Made by a program: the position numbers and the translations under genes. A stretch of 18,088 nucleotides of DNA from UMGS172 sp045546555. GTDB lineage: Bacteria; Bacillota; Clostridia; Oscillospirales; Acutalibacteraceae. Location of the stretch: NCBI GenBank assembly GCA_045546555.1, contig JAZQCY010000166.1:1-18088 (forward strand), given 5' to 3'. The notes under the pieces are model-generated. The model had not been told where the DNA came from. It made no database searches and saw nothing but the letters and a program-made list of their open reading frames with translations. This document shows, piece after piece, positions 7,413-14,078 of this stretch (its first letter is position 1; each line of letters starts with the position of its first letter).

Positions 7413-7450
7413 AAAACAAAGACAGAAGTTTATTCTTCTGTCTTTGTTTT
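7413..7450. terminator. Strong intrinsic terminator, probably bidirectional
   Basis: A 16-bp perfect stem (7413-7428 with 7435-7450) and a 6-nt loop, followed by a T-rich run on the plus strand. The A-rich 5' side gives a U-run on the minus strand as well. It ends the ThuA/oxidoreductase operon 8 nt after the stop and may also stop transcription from the lipoprotein operon on the other strand. Confidence 0.88.
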
Positions 7451-7471
7451 TTCTTTTTTCTATTCTGTTTT

Positions 7472-7610
7472 GCCGTAGGAAACGGCCTCCCGTAAGGCTC
7501 CCTTGTCTAAAGGGTGACTCCCCATAAAATGGGGAGATGTCACGAAGTGACAGAGGGGACCGCCACGGTAAGTGGCTGTCAGCAAAGCTGACTGAGGGAT
7601 TCCGTAAGCC
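7472..7610. repeat. Cluster of short hairpins, dispersed gut-Clostridia-type repeat
   Basis: A row of small perfect hairpins: CTCCCCAT/ATGGGGAG, TGTCAC/GTGACA, GCCAC/GTGGC and GTCAGC/GCTGAC, with CCGTA boxes at both ends (7473 and 7602). Such CTCCCTTG...TGTCAC-GAA-GTGACA...GAGGGATT mosaics are familiar to me from intergenic spaces of gut Clostridia (from memory, not searched). No gene is seen in 7405-7665. Confidence 0.65.
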
Positions 7611-7665
7611 AACTATGTTGTATCATTTATGGCCTTTTGTGACTTAACCAATTTATTACTGTGTG

Positions 7666-9048
7666 TTACGGTCCCCACGGCAGGTCGTGGAAATAGTTTG
7701 AAAATGCGTATTTGGTTGCGGTGGCGGTGGGGCCGGGACACATGCTGTTGGTGGTGGTGTGGTTGCGCTTTACCATCTCGGCGGTTGTAATGTTAAAATA
7801 GAGCATATAATAATCACCCGGTCGGCTTCCCAACGGGTCGTCAAAGGTGATGTCGCAGGCATACCACTCACCGTCAAGCTGAACGGCGTTCCATTGATGA
7901 TTACCGCCTGCATCACCGATGATTATGGTGGCGTTTATACCCACACGCAGGCACAATAGCTGAAATGCCTCGGAGTAAGATTCGCACACACCCTTTTTGT
8001 TGACCATAATGCCGTATGCCGTCCAGTTGTCCTCGGCAATTCCGTCCCAAACAGCATCCTCGTTATATTCGCAGTCCATCAAAATGCGCTGATAAATAAG
8101 GCGTTCCTTCCAGACGTCGGGCGCATTGGCAGGGATGGTGCTGACGATTCTTTCGACCTCTGCCTCGAAAATACTCTTCTTGAGCGATATGCAGGCACGA
8201 AGCTCGGCATCGATCTCGCTCAGCTCGTCACCGTAGTTGCAGTAGTTTTCGCCGTCCGAGTAGCTTATGGCAAAGTCGTAGGTGTTGTTACCCATATGGA
8301 GCAGGGTAATGCCGTTGCCAAGATAAAAATGCTCGGGGTTGTCGAACATATACACGTAGTAAATGTAGTAGTTCTTATTCTCCGTTATATTGCCCGTGAC
8401 CCTTGCTCTCGGCTCAAGGTCTTTAACGGCCTCGTCAATGGCACGGTACCACTCCTTGTGCTTTGCATCAAGCTGATTGTAAAGGTATCGGTCATAGGTT
8501 TTAACGGCCGTGTGCTTTTGACCCGTGGTGTAGGTGTAGACCTTGTACTCGTCGGGATCGGGTGTGGGAGTCGGAGTGGGAGAGGGGGTCGGCGTTGGCT
8601 CAGGCTCGGGCTTCGGCTCAGGTTCAGGCTCAGGTTCGGGTTCAGGCTCGGGAGTAGGAGTAGGAGTCGGCTCGGGCTCGGGAGTGGGTTCGGGTTCAGG
8701 CTTGGGCTTGACAATGGGCAGGTCGTCGACCGACGGCGGGGTAGGACGTTTATTGTTGTCGTCATCCTTGTCGGTCGGGGTGTTCAGATCAACGCTGATG
8801 TTGCCGTCATCATCCTCCGACACCGTGAAATCAAACTCATTCTCAAGCTTTGAGACAATATCCTCAAAGCTCGAGGTGTCGGTTGAGGATGTACTGCTCT
8901 CGGTCGAGGCGGTTGACGAGGTCGAGCCGCTGTCCGACGGCAGACCTGCCGTGTCGGTAGCAGAGCCCGAAGCGGTATCGTTACCGCCCGTGCAGGCCGT
9001 AAAGCAGATCAATAATAAAGAGATAAATAATGCGAATATCCTTTTCAT
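7666..9048 (-). CDS. Lipoprotein with Pro/Glu-rich tether and transglutaminase-like domain
   Basis: A 460-residue surface lipoprotein. The signal peptide MKRIFALFISLLLICFTAC ends in a lipobox with Cys19. A Ser/Thr/Asp-rich stretch (20-100) and a Pro/Glu/Thr tract (about 112-164) form a long spacer, as in wall-spanning proteins. The C-terminal domain carries a transglutaminase-like (papain-fold) triad: Cys354 in GVCESYS, His384 in GNHQWN and Asp399 in CDITFDDP. Relatives act as peptidases or protein cross-linkers, and the substrate here is unknown. It starts 4 nt after the stop of the upstream membrane-protein gene, and its ribosome site AAGGTGA overlaps that stop, which suggests coupled expression. 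Confidence 0.88.
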   Translation of the reverse strand: MKRIFALFISLLLICFTACTGGNDTASGSATDTAGLPSDSGSTSSTASTESSTSSTDTSSFEDIVSKLENEFDFTVSEDDDGNISVDLNTPTDKDDDNNKRPTPPSVDDLPIVKPKPEPEPTPEPEPTPTPTPEPEPEPEPEPEPKPEPEPTPTPSPTPTPTPDPDEYKVYTYTTGQKHTAVKTYDRYLYNQLDAKHKEWYRAIDEAVKDLEPRARVTGNITENKNYYIYYVYMFDNPEHFYLGNGITLLHMGNNTYDFAISYSDGENYCNYGDELSEIDAELRACISLKKSIFEAEVERIVSTIPANAPDVWKERLIYQRILMDCEYNEDAVWDGIAEDNWTAYGIMVNKKGVCESYSEAFQLLCLRVGINATIIIGDAGGNHQWNAVQLDGEWYACDITFDDPLGSRPGDYYMLYFNITTAEMVKRNHTTTNSMCPGPTATATKYAFSNYFHDLPWGP

Positions 9049-9052
9049 AAAA

Positions 9053-10375
9053 TCACCTTACTTTAAGGTTCCGATTATAGGTTATATCGGTAATACAGAG
9101 AAAACCGCTCAACGTATTGTTTATTTTGGTCGGGACGGTAAGTATGCAGTCTTTTGGAATATCGTTTGAAGACTCACACACCGTAAAAGTGACCTCAAAG
9201 CCCTTGGGGACAGTTTCTACCGTGTAATCATTGCCGGCAACCACTTTTAATATAGCGGTGTCAAAGAACAAGTCATTGGTTTTTGATGAAACCGCAACAA
9301 AGCCTGCGGTAACGGTGTTCTCCTTGGTTTCGCACAGAACAAAGGTGGCAACATCCTGACCGTGATATTCAAGGTCGGCCACTGCGATGACGTCGGCATC
9401 GGGATACTGACTGTTGACGGCGGCCTCAATTCGCTCTGATTTTGATGGGAATTGAGCAATGATCACAGACAGCACTAAGAGCACACACGCCACATACGCA
9501 AGCACACTCGACACAACAACCGAGACAATGGTCGAGCGTTTGGCTCGAGGCATCGGGGCACAGAGGTCAGGCAGCAGCTCACCGAACTCCGAGGCGTACC
9601 GTGTTCCGTTGCTTATAGCTTCAAGGTATCTTGCCGCAGAGGTGGCGAGATAGAGCTTGGGAGCAATATCGATAACCTTTTTGAAATGTACCGTTGCGGT
9701 TTCACAGTGCCCCAAACGGTAGTTAAATACGGCGTAATCGAAGTGGCATTGCACCAAAGCAAACCTCATATCGGGCCGAGTGAGCTTCTCGTCGTTAAAG
9801 CAGTTCTCGTAATGCTCAATGCACTTTGCAAAATTACCGTCAAGATAATTTCGTAAAAAGCCCATTACGGCATGCTTGCGGCGAATCTTTTCGCCGTTCG
9901 CAAGCGATTCCGTCTCAAACTCGAACTTGTCCACCACGGCTCTCAATTTCTCAAGATCGCCCACTTCATAATAGACCTTTGCCAGCCAACTGAGATAAGT
10001 GAATCTGTGTTGGTTACATTTTTTGTCGTTGAGCTTTTGAACGCAAAAGCTCACAACCGACTGGTAATCGCCCGCAAAGTATGAGGCGGCGATAACCCTT
10101 AAACCGGGTCGAGAAAAATTGTCGCAGTTAAATATTGTGGCTCGGTAGCTTTCCGCATCCAATTTATCAAACAGTTCACCGTCAATATATTTTCGGGTCA
10201 AGCGCATGCGGACAAGTAACAATGTGACAAGGTAAAGCGGAAGTACAATAACAAAAAACCAAGGCTGACCGAGCAGGACATACAGAACAACACACACAAT
10301 TGCGATAGGTATAATGCAAAGCCATGCGGCACGTTTATACCTTTTAATGGCAAATTTCGGATCAAACTCTTTCAT
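9053..10375 (-). CDS. Three-helix membrane protein of unknown function with TPR-like cytoplasmic region
   Basis: I do not recognise this family. The 440-residue protein has two N-terminal membrane helices (about 17-35 and 39-56), a helical middle part (about 65-260) with TPR-like A/Y/G spacing such as VIAASYFAGDYQSVVSFC and HFDYAVFNYRLGHCETATVHFKKVI, a third helix (about 281-308), and a C-terminal domain of about 130 residues on the opposite side of the membrane. A longer ATG at 10417 is rejected because the predicted -10 box overlaps it and it has no ribosome site; the chosen ATG has AAGGGTGA upstream. It is the first gene of an operon with the transglutaminase-like lipoprotein, so it may anchor or regulate that protein (inference). 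Confidence 0.8.
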   Translation of the reverse strand: MKEFDPKFAIKRYKRAAWLCIIPIAIVCVVLYVLLGQPWFFVIVLPLYLVTLLLVRMRLTRKYIDGELFDKLDAESYRATIFNCDNFSRPGLRVIAASYFAGDYQSVVSFCVQKLNDKKCNQHRFTYLSWLAKVYYEVGDLEKLRAVVDKFEFETESLANGEKIRRKHAVMGFLRNYLDGNFAKCIEHYENCFNDEKLTRPDMRFALVQCHFDYAVFNYRLGHCETATVHFKKVIDIAPKLYLATSAARYLEAISNGTRYASEFGELLPDLCAPMPRAKRSTIVSVVVSSVLAYVACVLLVLSVIIAQFPSKSERIEAAVNSQYPDADVIAVADLEYHGQDVATFVLCETKENTVTAGFVAVSSKTNDLFFDTAILKVVAGNDYTVETVPKGFEVTFTVCESSNDIPKDCILTVPTKINNTLSGFLCITDITYNRNLKVR

Positions 10376-10415
10376 AAAAATCACCCTTTTCTGTTTGGTT
10401 GGAGGCTTTAATTGC

Positions 10416-10444
10416 ATTATACACTATAGACTTGCGTTTGTAAA
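10416..10444 (-). promoter_or_regulatory. Predicted sigma-A promoter of the membrane protein/lipoprotein operon
   Basis: On the minus strand, TTTACA (10439-10444), a 17-nt spacer and a perfect TATAAT (10416-10421). Its position over the longer ATG decides the start of the downstream gene at 10375. Confidence 0.75.
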
Positions 10445-10498
10445 GATTTAAACCAAAAATTTTTCGCCTTAGGTTTTATATCTTGTTTACCCTTGCAC

Positions 10499-10527
10499 TT
10501 GATAATCTTTTGTGCGCACAGTATAAT
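10499..10527 (+). promoter_or_regulatory. Upstream promoter P1 of the CofE-like gene
   Basis: TTGATA (10499-10504), a 17-nt spacer and a perfect TATAAT (10522-10527). Transcripts would start near 10534 and carry a leader of about 230 nt. The -10 is as good as that of the second promoter, 104 bp downstream. Confidence 0.6.
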
Positions 10528-10602
10528 TTAAAGGTAGAAAACCCAAAATTTCGACAATGTTTCCGTTTTTTAAAAAAATATCGTCGGCGATTCAAATTTT
10601 TC

Positions 10603-10631
10603 TTGAAATATGATCGCAGTTAGGGTAAAAT
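10603..10631 (+). promoter_or_regulatory. Downstream promoter P2 of the CofE-like gene
   Basis: TTGAAA (10603-10608), a 17-nt spacer and TAAAAT (10626-10631). Transcripts would start near 10638, leaving a leader of about 124 nt that holds the inverted repeats at 10653-10698. Confidence 0.65.
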
Positions 10632-10652
10632 ATATCAGTAATAATGGTTCGT

Positions 10653-10698
10653 GTCAGTCGAGTTGTCCAACACAGGTGCTTTGACTGACTGTACCTGT
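10653..10698 (+). other. Leader inverted repeats with competing or interlocked pairings
   Basis: GTCAGTC (10653-10659) can pair with GACTGAC (10683-10689), and ACAGGT (10672-10677) with ACCTGT (10693-10698). The two pairings interlock, so they are either alternatives or a pseudoknot; the 3-nt gap between the last two arms favours alternatives. It does not match a riboswitch class I know, and no terminator follows it. Confidence 0.35.
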
Positions 10699-10761
10699 TA
10701 CAGATGTTTGCTATCCCGAAAGTGTAAAAGCTTTCTAAATATGGAAGGAATGTGTTTTTCA

Positions 10762-11964
10762 ATGGACAAGAAAGAACGTAGAGTCGGTACTGTTTCGCGC
10801 GGTATCCGCTGTCCAATTATCCGTGAGGGAGATGACCTTGCCGCCATCGTTGCGACCTCGGTGCTTGAAGCTGCCGAGTATGAGGGCTTCGAGCTGCGTG
10901 ACCGTGATGTCATTTCGATGACCGAGTCGATCGTAGCACGTTCGCAGGGCAACTATGCCACCGTGGACGACATTGCGGCCGACGTTAAGGCAAAATTCGG
11001 CGGTGAGACTGTCGGTGTCATTTTCCCGATTCTGTCCCGCAACCGTTTTTCTATCTGCCTCAAGGGTATCGCAAAGGGCTGCAAAAAAATCGTTCTTATG
11101 CTGAGCTATCCGTCTGATGAGGTCGGCAACTCGCTTGCAACCTACGATCTTATAGATGCCAACGGCATCAACCCGTATTCCGATGTTCTGTCGCTTGAAA
11201 GATACCGTGAGGTCTTCGGCATTCAGAAGCTGGAGTTCACCGGTGTCGATTATGTTCAGTATTACCAGGATCTTATCCGTGAGTGCGGCTGTGAGGTCGA
11301 GGTTATTTTCGCAAATCAGGCCAAGGCTATCCTTGACTATACCGACAAGGTGTTGACCTGTGATATCCACACCCGTGTCAGAACCAAGCGTTTGCTCAAA
11401 GAAGCCGGCGCCAAGGTCGTTTTAGGACTTGATGAGATATTGAACGCTCCGGTATCGGGCAGCGGCTGCAATGAAAAATACGGTCTCTTGGGCTCCAACA
11501 AGTCAACCGAGGATAAGATCAAGCTCTTCCCTCGTGAGTGCAAGGATCTTGTGCTTGATGTTCAGAAGAGAATATTCGAGGCCACCGGCAAGCACGTTGA
11601 GGTCATGGTCTACGGTGACGGCGCATTCAAGGATCCGCAGGGCAAGATCTGGGAGCTGGCCGACCCGGTCGTATCTCCCGCCTTTACCGACGGACTTATC
11701 GGAACCCCCAACGAGCTGAAGCTGAAGTACCTTGCCGATAACGACTTCAAGGATCTTTCGGGTGAGGAGCTGAAAAAGGCTATCTCCGATTCCATCAAGA
11801 AGAAGGACGGCAGCAGCCTTGTCGGCAATATGGCCGCCCAGGGAACCACCCCCAGACAGCTGACCGACCTTATCGGTTCGCTCTGCGACCTTACCTCCGG
11901 CTCGGGCGATAAGGGAACCCCCGTTGTTCTTGTTCAGGGCTATTTCGATAACTATACTAACTAA
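10762..11964 (+). CDS. CofE-like protein (coenzyme F420-0:L-glutamate ligase family)
   Basis: A 400-residue cytoplasmic protein. The N-terminal half shows the F420_ligase/CofE pattern: IIREGDDLAAIVATSVLEAA, then RDRDVISMTESIVARSQGNY, then GVIFPILSRNRFS. The true ligase adds gamma-linked glutamates to F420-0 using GTP. It is about 150 residues longer than archaeal CofE; the second half has a glycine-rich NAPVSGSGCNEKYGLLGSN and VEVMVYGDGAFKDP. Similar long proteins are commonly annotated this way in Clostridia that lack F420 genes, so the real substrate may be another glutamylated or acidic metabolite (inference). A longer frame reaches back to 10651, but the ATG at 10762 fits the family start; GGAAGGA lies 12 nt upstream, slightly far. 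No other F420 gene is in the window. Confidence 0.8.
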   Translation: MDKKERRVGTVSRGIRCPIIREGDDLAAIVATSVLEAAEYEGFELRDRDVISMTESIVARSQGNYATVDDIAADVKAKFGGETVGVIFPILSRNRFSICLKGIAKGCKKIVLMLSYPSDEVGNSLATYDLIDANGINPYSDVLSLERYREVFGIQKLEFTGVDYVQYYQDLIRECGCEVEVIFANQAKAILDYTDKVLTCDIHTRVRTKRLLKEAGAKVVLGLDEILNAPVSGSGCNEKYGLLGSNKSTEDKIKLFPRECKDLVLDVQKRIFEATGKHVEVMVYGDGAFKDPQGKIWELADPVVSPAFTDGLIGTPNELKLKYLADNDFKDLSGEELKKAISDSIKKKDGSSLVGNMAAQGTTPRQLTDLIGSLCDLTSGSGDKGTPVVLVQGYFDNYTN

Positions 11965-11971
11965 AAAAGAA

Positions 11972-12114
11972 CAAGAGGCAGTCTCGTTTACCGAGCGAGC
12001 TTCGTGATTATTCAAGAAACAACGTAGGGGCGAACTGCGTTCGCCCGCGGGCGACCACAGGTCGCCCCTACGACTTGAACGGTTATGAAGTGTGCGTGAT
12101 GAGATGGCCTCTTG
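11972..12114. repeat. 14-bp inverted repeats flanking a nested palindromic element
   Basis: CAAGAGGCAGTCTC (11972-11985) and the complement of GAGATGGCCTCTTG (12101-12114) match at 12 of 14 positions. They enclose the CGTAG...CTACG palindrome at 12023-12072. The unit follows the CofE-like stop by 7 nt, so the large hairpin could help end or stabilise that mRNA, though no T-run follows the outer arm. Confidence 0.5.
12023..12072. repeat. Y-shaped palindromic repeat of the CGTAG...CTACG family
   Basis: CGTAG and CTACG pair at the ends. Between them stand two hairpins, GGCGAAC/GTTCGCC and GGGCGACC/GGTCGCCC, giving a three-way junction. Alternatively the outer arms pair over 11 bp (CGTAGGGGCGA with TCGCCCCTACG). 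It shares ends and internal GGGCGAAC stems with the element at 5041-5212, which supports one dispersed family. Confidence 0.75.
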
Positions 12115-12169
12115 ACGTGCTTTTATAATCATTATATGTGCATAACCAAATAAAAATGGAGGAAATTTT

Positions 12170-13171
12170 ATGGAAAACAATGTACGTCCCGCAAGTATGG
12201 CTCGTATTACAAATTTCGACCTTGCCAATGCTTTTATTGAGAGCCAGGTCGAAGCCGTCCGTCAGCAGGTCGGTGACAAAAAGGTACTGTTGGCTCTGTC
12301 CGGCGGTGTTGATTCTTCGGTCGTTGCCGCATTGCTTATAAAGGCTATCGGCAAACAGCTTGTCTGCGTTCACGTAAACCACGGCCTTATGCGTAAGGAC
12401 GAGTCGGAAAACGTTATCAAGGTATTCGGCCAGGAGATGGATGCCAACCTTATATATGTTGATGCTACCGACAGATTTTTGAATCTGCTCAAAGGTGTCA
12501 GCGACCCCGAATCCAAGAGAAAGATCATCGGTAAGGAGTTTATCGAGGTCTTTGCCGATGAGGCAAGAAAGTTAGAGGGCGTTGAGTTCTTGGCACAGGG
12601 TACCATTTACCCCGACATTTTGGAGAGCATCAAGCAGGCTGAGGGCAAAAAGGCCGTAAAGAGCCACCACAACGTCGGCGGTCTGCCCGAGGATCTGAAG
12701 TTCTCGCTGGTCGAGCCTATCAAGCTTCTCTTTAAGGATGAGGTTCGTGTTGTCGGTGAGGCATTGGGACTGCCCCATGCAATGGTATACCGTCAGCCGT
12801 TCCCGGGCCCCGGTCTTGGAGTACGTTGCCTCGGCGCAATTACCCGTGACCGCTTGGCCGCTCTGCGTGAGGCCGATGCTATCTTGCGTGATGAGTTTGA
12901 TAAGTGCGGCCTTGCCGAGAAGGTATGGCAGTATTTCGTTGTTATCCCCGATATCAAGAGTGTCGGCGTAAAGGACGAGAGCCGCTATGAGGGCTGGCCT
13001 GCCATCATCCGTGCCGTCAACACCACCGACGCAATGAGCGCAACTATTGAGGAGATCCCCTACGCAATTCTCCACAAGATAACCGACCGTATCACCAAAG
13101 AGGTAGAAGGCATCAACCGAGTATTGATGGACCTCACCCCCAAGCCGGTCGGCACCATAGAGTGGGAATAA
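12170..13171 (+). CDS. guaA: GMP synthase, ATP-pyrophosphatase subunit (standalone, no glutaminase domain)
   Basis: This is the ATP-pyrophosphatase half of GMP synthase, which adenylylates XMP and replaces the oxygen with ammonia to give GMP in purine synthesis. The PP-loop is LSGGVDSS (43-50), followed by the core KQLVCVHVNHGLMRKDE. The C-terminal dimerisation domain contains QPFPGPGLGVRCLG and ends KPVGTIEWE, the usual GuaA tail. At 333 residues it lacks the ~200-residue N-terminal glutaminase of bacterial GuaA (about 510-525). The 205 bp upstream is repeat and leader sequence and does not encode one. It must use free ammonia or a separate glutaminase elsewhere, as in the archaeal two-subunit enzyme. 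The ATG at 12170 has GGAGGA upstream; a TATAAT lies at 12124 without a clear -35. No guanine-riboswitch core is seen. Confidence 0.92.
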   Translation: MENNVRPASMARITNFDLANAFIESQVEAVRQQVGDKKVLLALSGGVDSSVVAALLIKAIGKQLVCVHVNHGLMRKDESENVIKVFGQEMDANLIYVDATDRFLNLLKGVSDPESKRKIIGKEFIEVFADEARKLEGVEFLAQGTIYPDILESIKQAEGKKAVKSHHNVGGLPEDLKFSLVEPIKLLFKDEVRVVGEALGLPHAMVYRQPFPGPGLGVRCLGAITRDRLAALREADAILRDEFDKCGLAEKVWQYFVVIPDIKSVGVKDESRYEGWPAIIRAVNTTDAMSATIEEIPYAILHKITDRITKEVEGINRVLMDLTPKPVGTIEWE

Positions 13172-13195
13172 GGGGAATAATACTGAATAGATTTC

Positions 13196-13230
13196 AACAC
13201 CCTGAATTCTTATAAAGAGTTCGGGGCGTT
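13196..13230 (+). terminator. Weak hairpin after guaA, possible attenuating terminator
   Basis: A 16-bp stem (13196-13211 with 13215-13230) with two G-T pairs, one A-C mismatch and a 3-nt loop. Only a short T stretch follows, so termination is probably partial. It lies 10 nt before the ribosome site of the next gene, which may be expressed by read-through. Confidence 0.4.
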
Positions 13231-13252
13231 TGTGCATAATGGAGGTTATAAA

Positions 13253-13771
13253 ATGACTATTGACGAGAAAAAAGAAGCTTTACGCAATGCTTTAAGTGAG
13301 ATTTTATGCAGTTCGTTCGACTTGATACAATGGGAAGAATCAAAAGATAAACCGAATGTATTTGTTTTAGATAGAAAAGAAAGCGCACGACTGGAACGCA
13401 CGTGTTATCTTGCAGGTTGTCATGATGTTTTTGGCGGAACAATTTCTATTGAATATAACCCAAAGCAAGATACCGTTAGGTTTCTTATTAAAGATAGACC
13501 TATTCAGGCTAAGTTCAAAGATGACCTCTTAAATCTTTTCGACAAGCATTCTCCGTTCGGTATGAAACTATCATTCGATGATAAACTCACGCCTATTTTA
13601 TCAAGAGAAGAAAAAGTTGAACCGCAAGACTTTCAAGTTTTTTTGAACGAATTTCGCAAAGCGTATGACGAATATTATCCTCTGTTTTATATGATTACCG
13701 TAAGTGCAACAGAGTGGTATGATGGTTTCAACGTAGGAACTACACTTTGCTGTGACGGCATTTATTATTAA
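13253..13771 (+). CDS. Hypothetical protein, 172 residues
   Basis: I do not recognise this protein. It is probably cytoplasmic: no signal peptide or membrane helix, charged, with a helical N-terminus (MTIDEKKEALRNALSEIL), a strand-rich middle (CHDVFGGTISIEYNP, then VRFLIKDRP) and an aromatic C-terminus ending CCDGIYY. The ATG at 13253 is chosen over one at 13232 because GGAGGT lies 6 nt upstream of it. No clear promoter was found; it may depend on read-through from guaA past a weak hairpin. The gene is visibly more AT-rich than its neighbours, and the decayed reading frame downstream is equally AT-rich, which suggests acquired DNA. Size and setting would suit a small orphan such as an immunity protein, but nothing in the sequence proves this. 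Confidence 0.65.
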   Translation: MTIDEKKEALRNALSEILCSSFDLIQWEESKDKPNVFVLDRKESARLERTCYLAGCHDVFGGTISIEYNPKQDTVRFLIKDRPIQAKFKDDLLNLFDKHSPFGMKLSFDDKLTPILSREEKVEPQDFQVFLNEFRKAYDEYYPLFYMITVSATEWYDGFNVGTTLCCDGIYY

Positions 13772-13791
13772 GGATTGACAGCAGGTTTTGA

Positions 13792-13986
13792 CAGCAAAAA
13801 CCTTTGACAATACGGATAATAGAGATAATTCGTATACAAAGAGTTCCTATTATCGTCGAAAACGAGAACTTTTGGGTAGGTTTCGGTGTATACGACATCG
13901 AGTGGGAATAATCCCACATGTCCGAGGACAATCTTGTGTATCCCAAAAAGAACAAAACCGATTATCCTCTCACAATCCATTTTTAA
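13792..13986 (+). pseudogene. Decayed reading frame with an internal stop
   Basis: One frame reads a protein-like stretch, IQRVPIIVENENFWVGFGVY (from 13834), ending DIEWE at a TAA (13909-13911). The same frame continues after that stop with MSEDNLVYPKKNKTDYPL and ends at 13984-13986. There is no start codon with a ribosome site: the frame opens after a stop at 13789. The composition looks coded, and hydrophobic and aromatic residues are placed as in a real protein. I read it as the C-terminal remnant of a gene lost by deletion and nonsense mutation. The family is unknown, and it does not clearly match the gene just upstream. Confidence 0.4.
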
Positions 13987-13993
13987 ACAAACA

Positions 13994-14024
13994 AATGCCT
14001 TTTTGCATTATGCAAAAGGGCATT
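13994..14024 (+). terminator. Intrinsic terminator, plus strand
   Basis: A 14-bp stem (13994-14007 with 14011-14024, one G-T pair) with a TTA loop, followed by ATTTTCGTT. It would end transcription through the AT-rich island after guaA. Confidence 0.65.
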
Positions 14025-14042
14025 ATTTTCGTTATACAAGAA

Positions 14043-14076
14043 AAAAACAAGCAGTGAAGCCTCACTGCTTGTTTTT
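14043..14076. terminator. Strong bidirectional intrinsic terminator
   Basis: A 15-bp perfect stem (14043-14057 with 14062-14076) with loop AGCC. On the minus strand it follows the lipoprotein stop by 2 nt and runs into a T-run, so it ends that gene. It also backs up the plus-strand terminator at 13994. Confidence 0.88.
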
Positions 14077-14078
14077 GC

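Noticed and set aside
6334..7419. A 361-codon open frame antisense to the whole oxidoreductase gene
   Set aside because: It mirrors the sense gene, lacks any family resemblance or ribosome site, and the sense frame has clear motifs. It is a by-product of codon bias.
8296..9169. Gly/Ser-repeat and Arg/Leu-repeat frames across the lipoprotein tether
   Set aside because: They are the complementary reading of the Pro/Glu tract and show only its low complexity.
10651..10761. N-terminal extension of the CofE-like protein by 37 residues
   Set aside because: The extension has no ribosome site at its starts, reads as Cys-rich noise and covers the leader inverted repeats. The family pattern begins after the ATG at 10762.
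12116..12170. Purine (guanine) riboswitch before guaA, suggested by TATAATCATTATATG
   Set aside because: The conserved core of the purine aptamer, including its TCTACC-type segment and paired loops, is absent, and the space before the start is too short.
13232..13252. Upstream ATG start for the 172-residue protein
   Set aside because: It lies against the arm of the guaA-end hairpin with no ribosome site, while GGAGGT sits correctly before the ATG at 13253.
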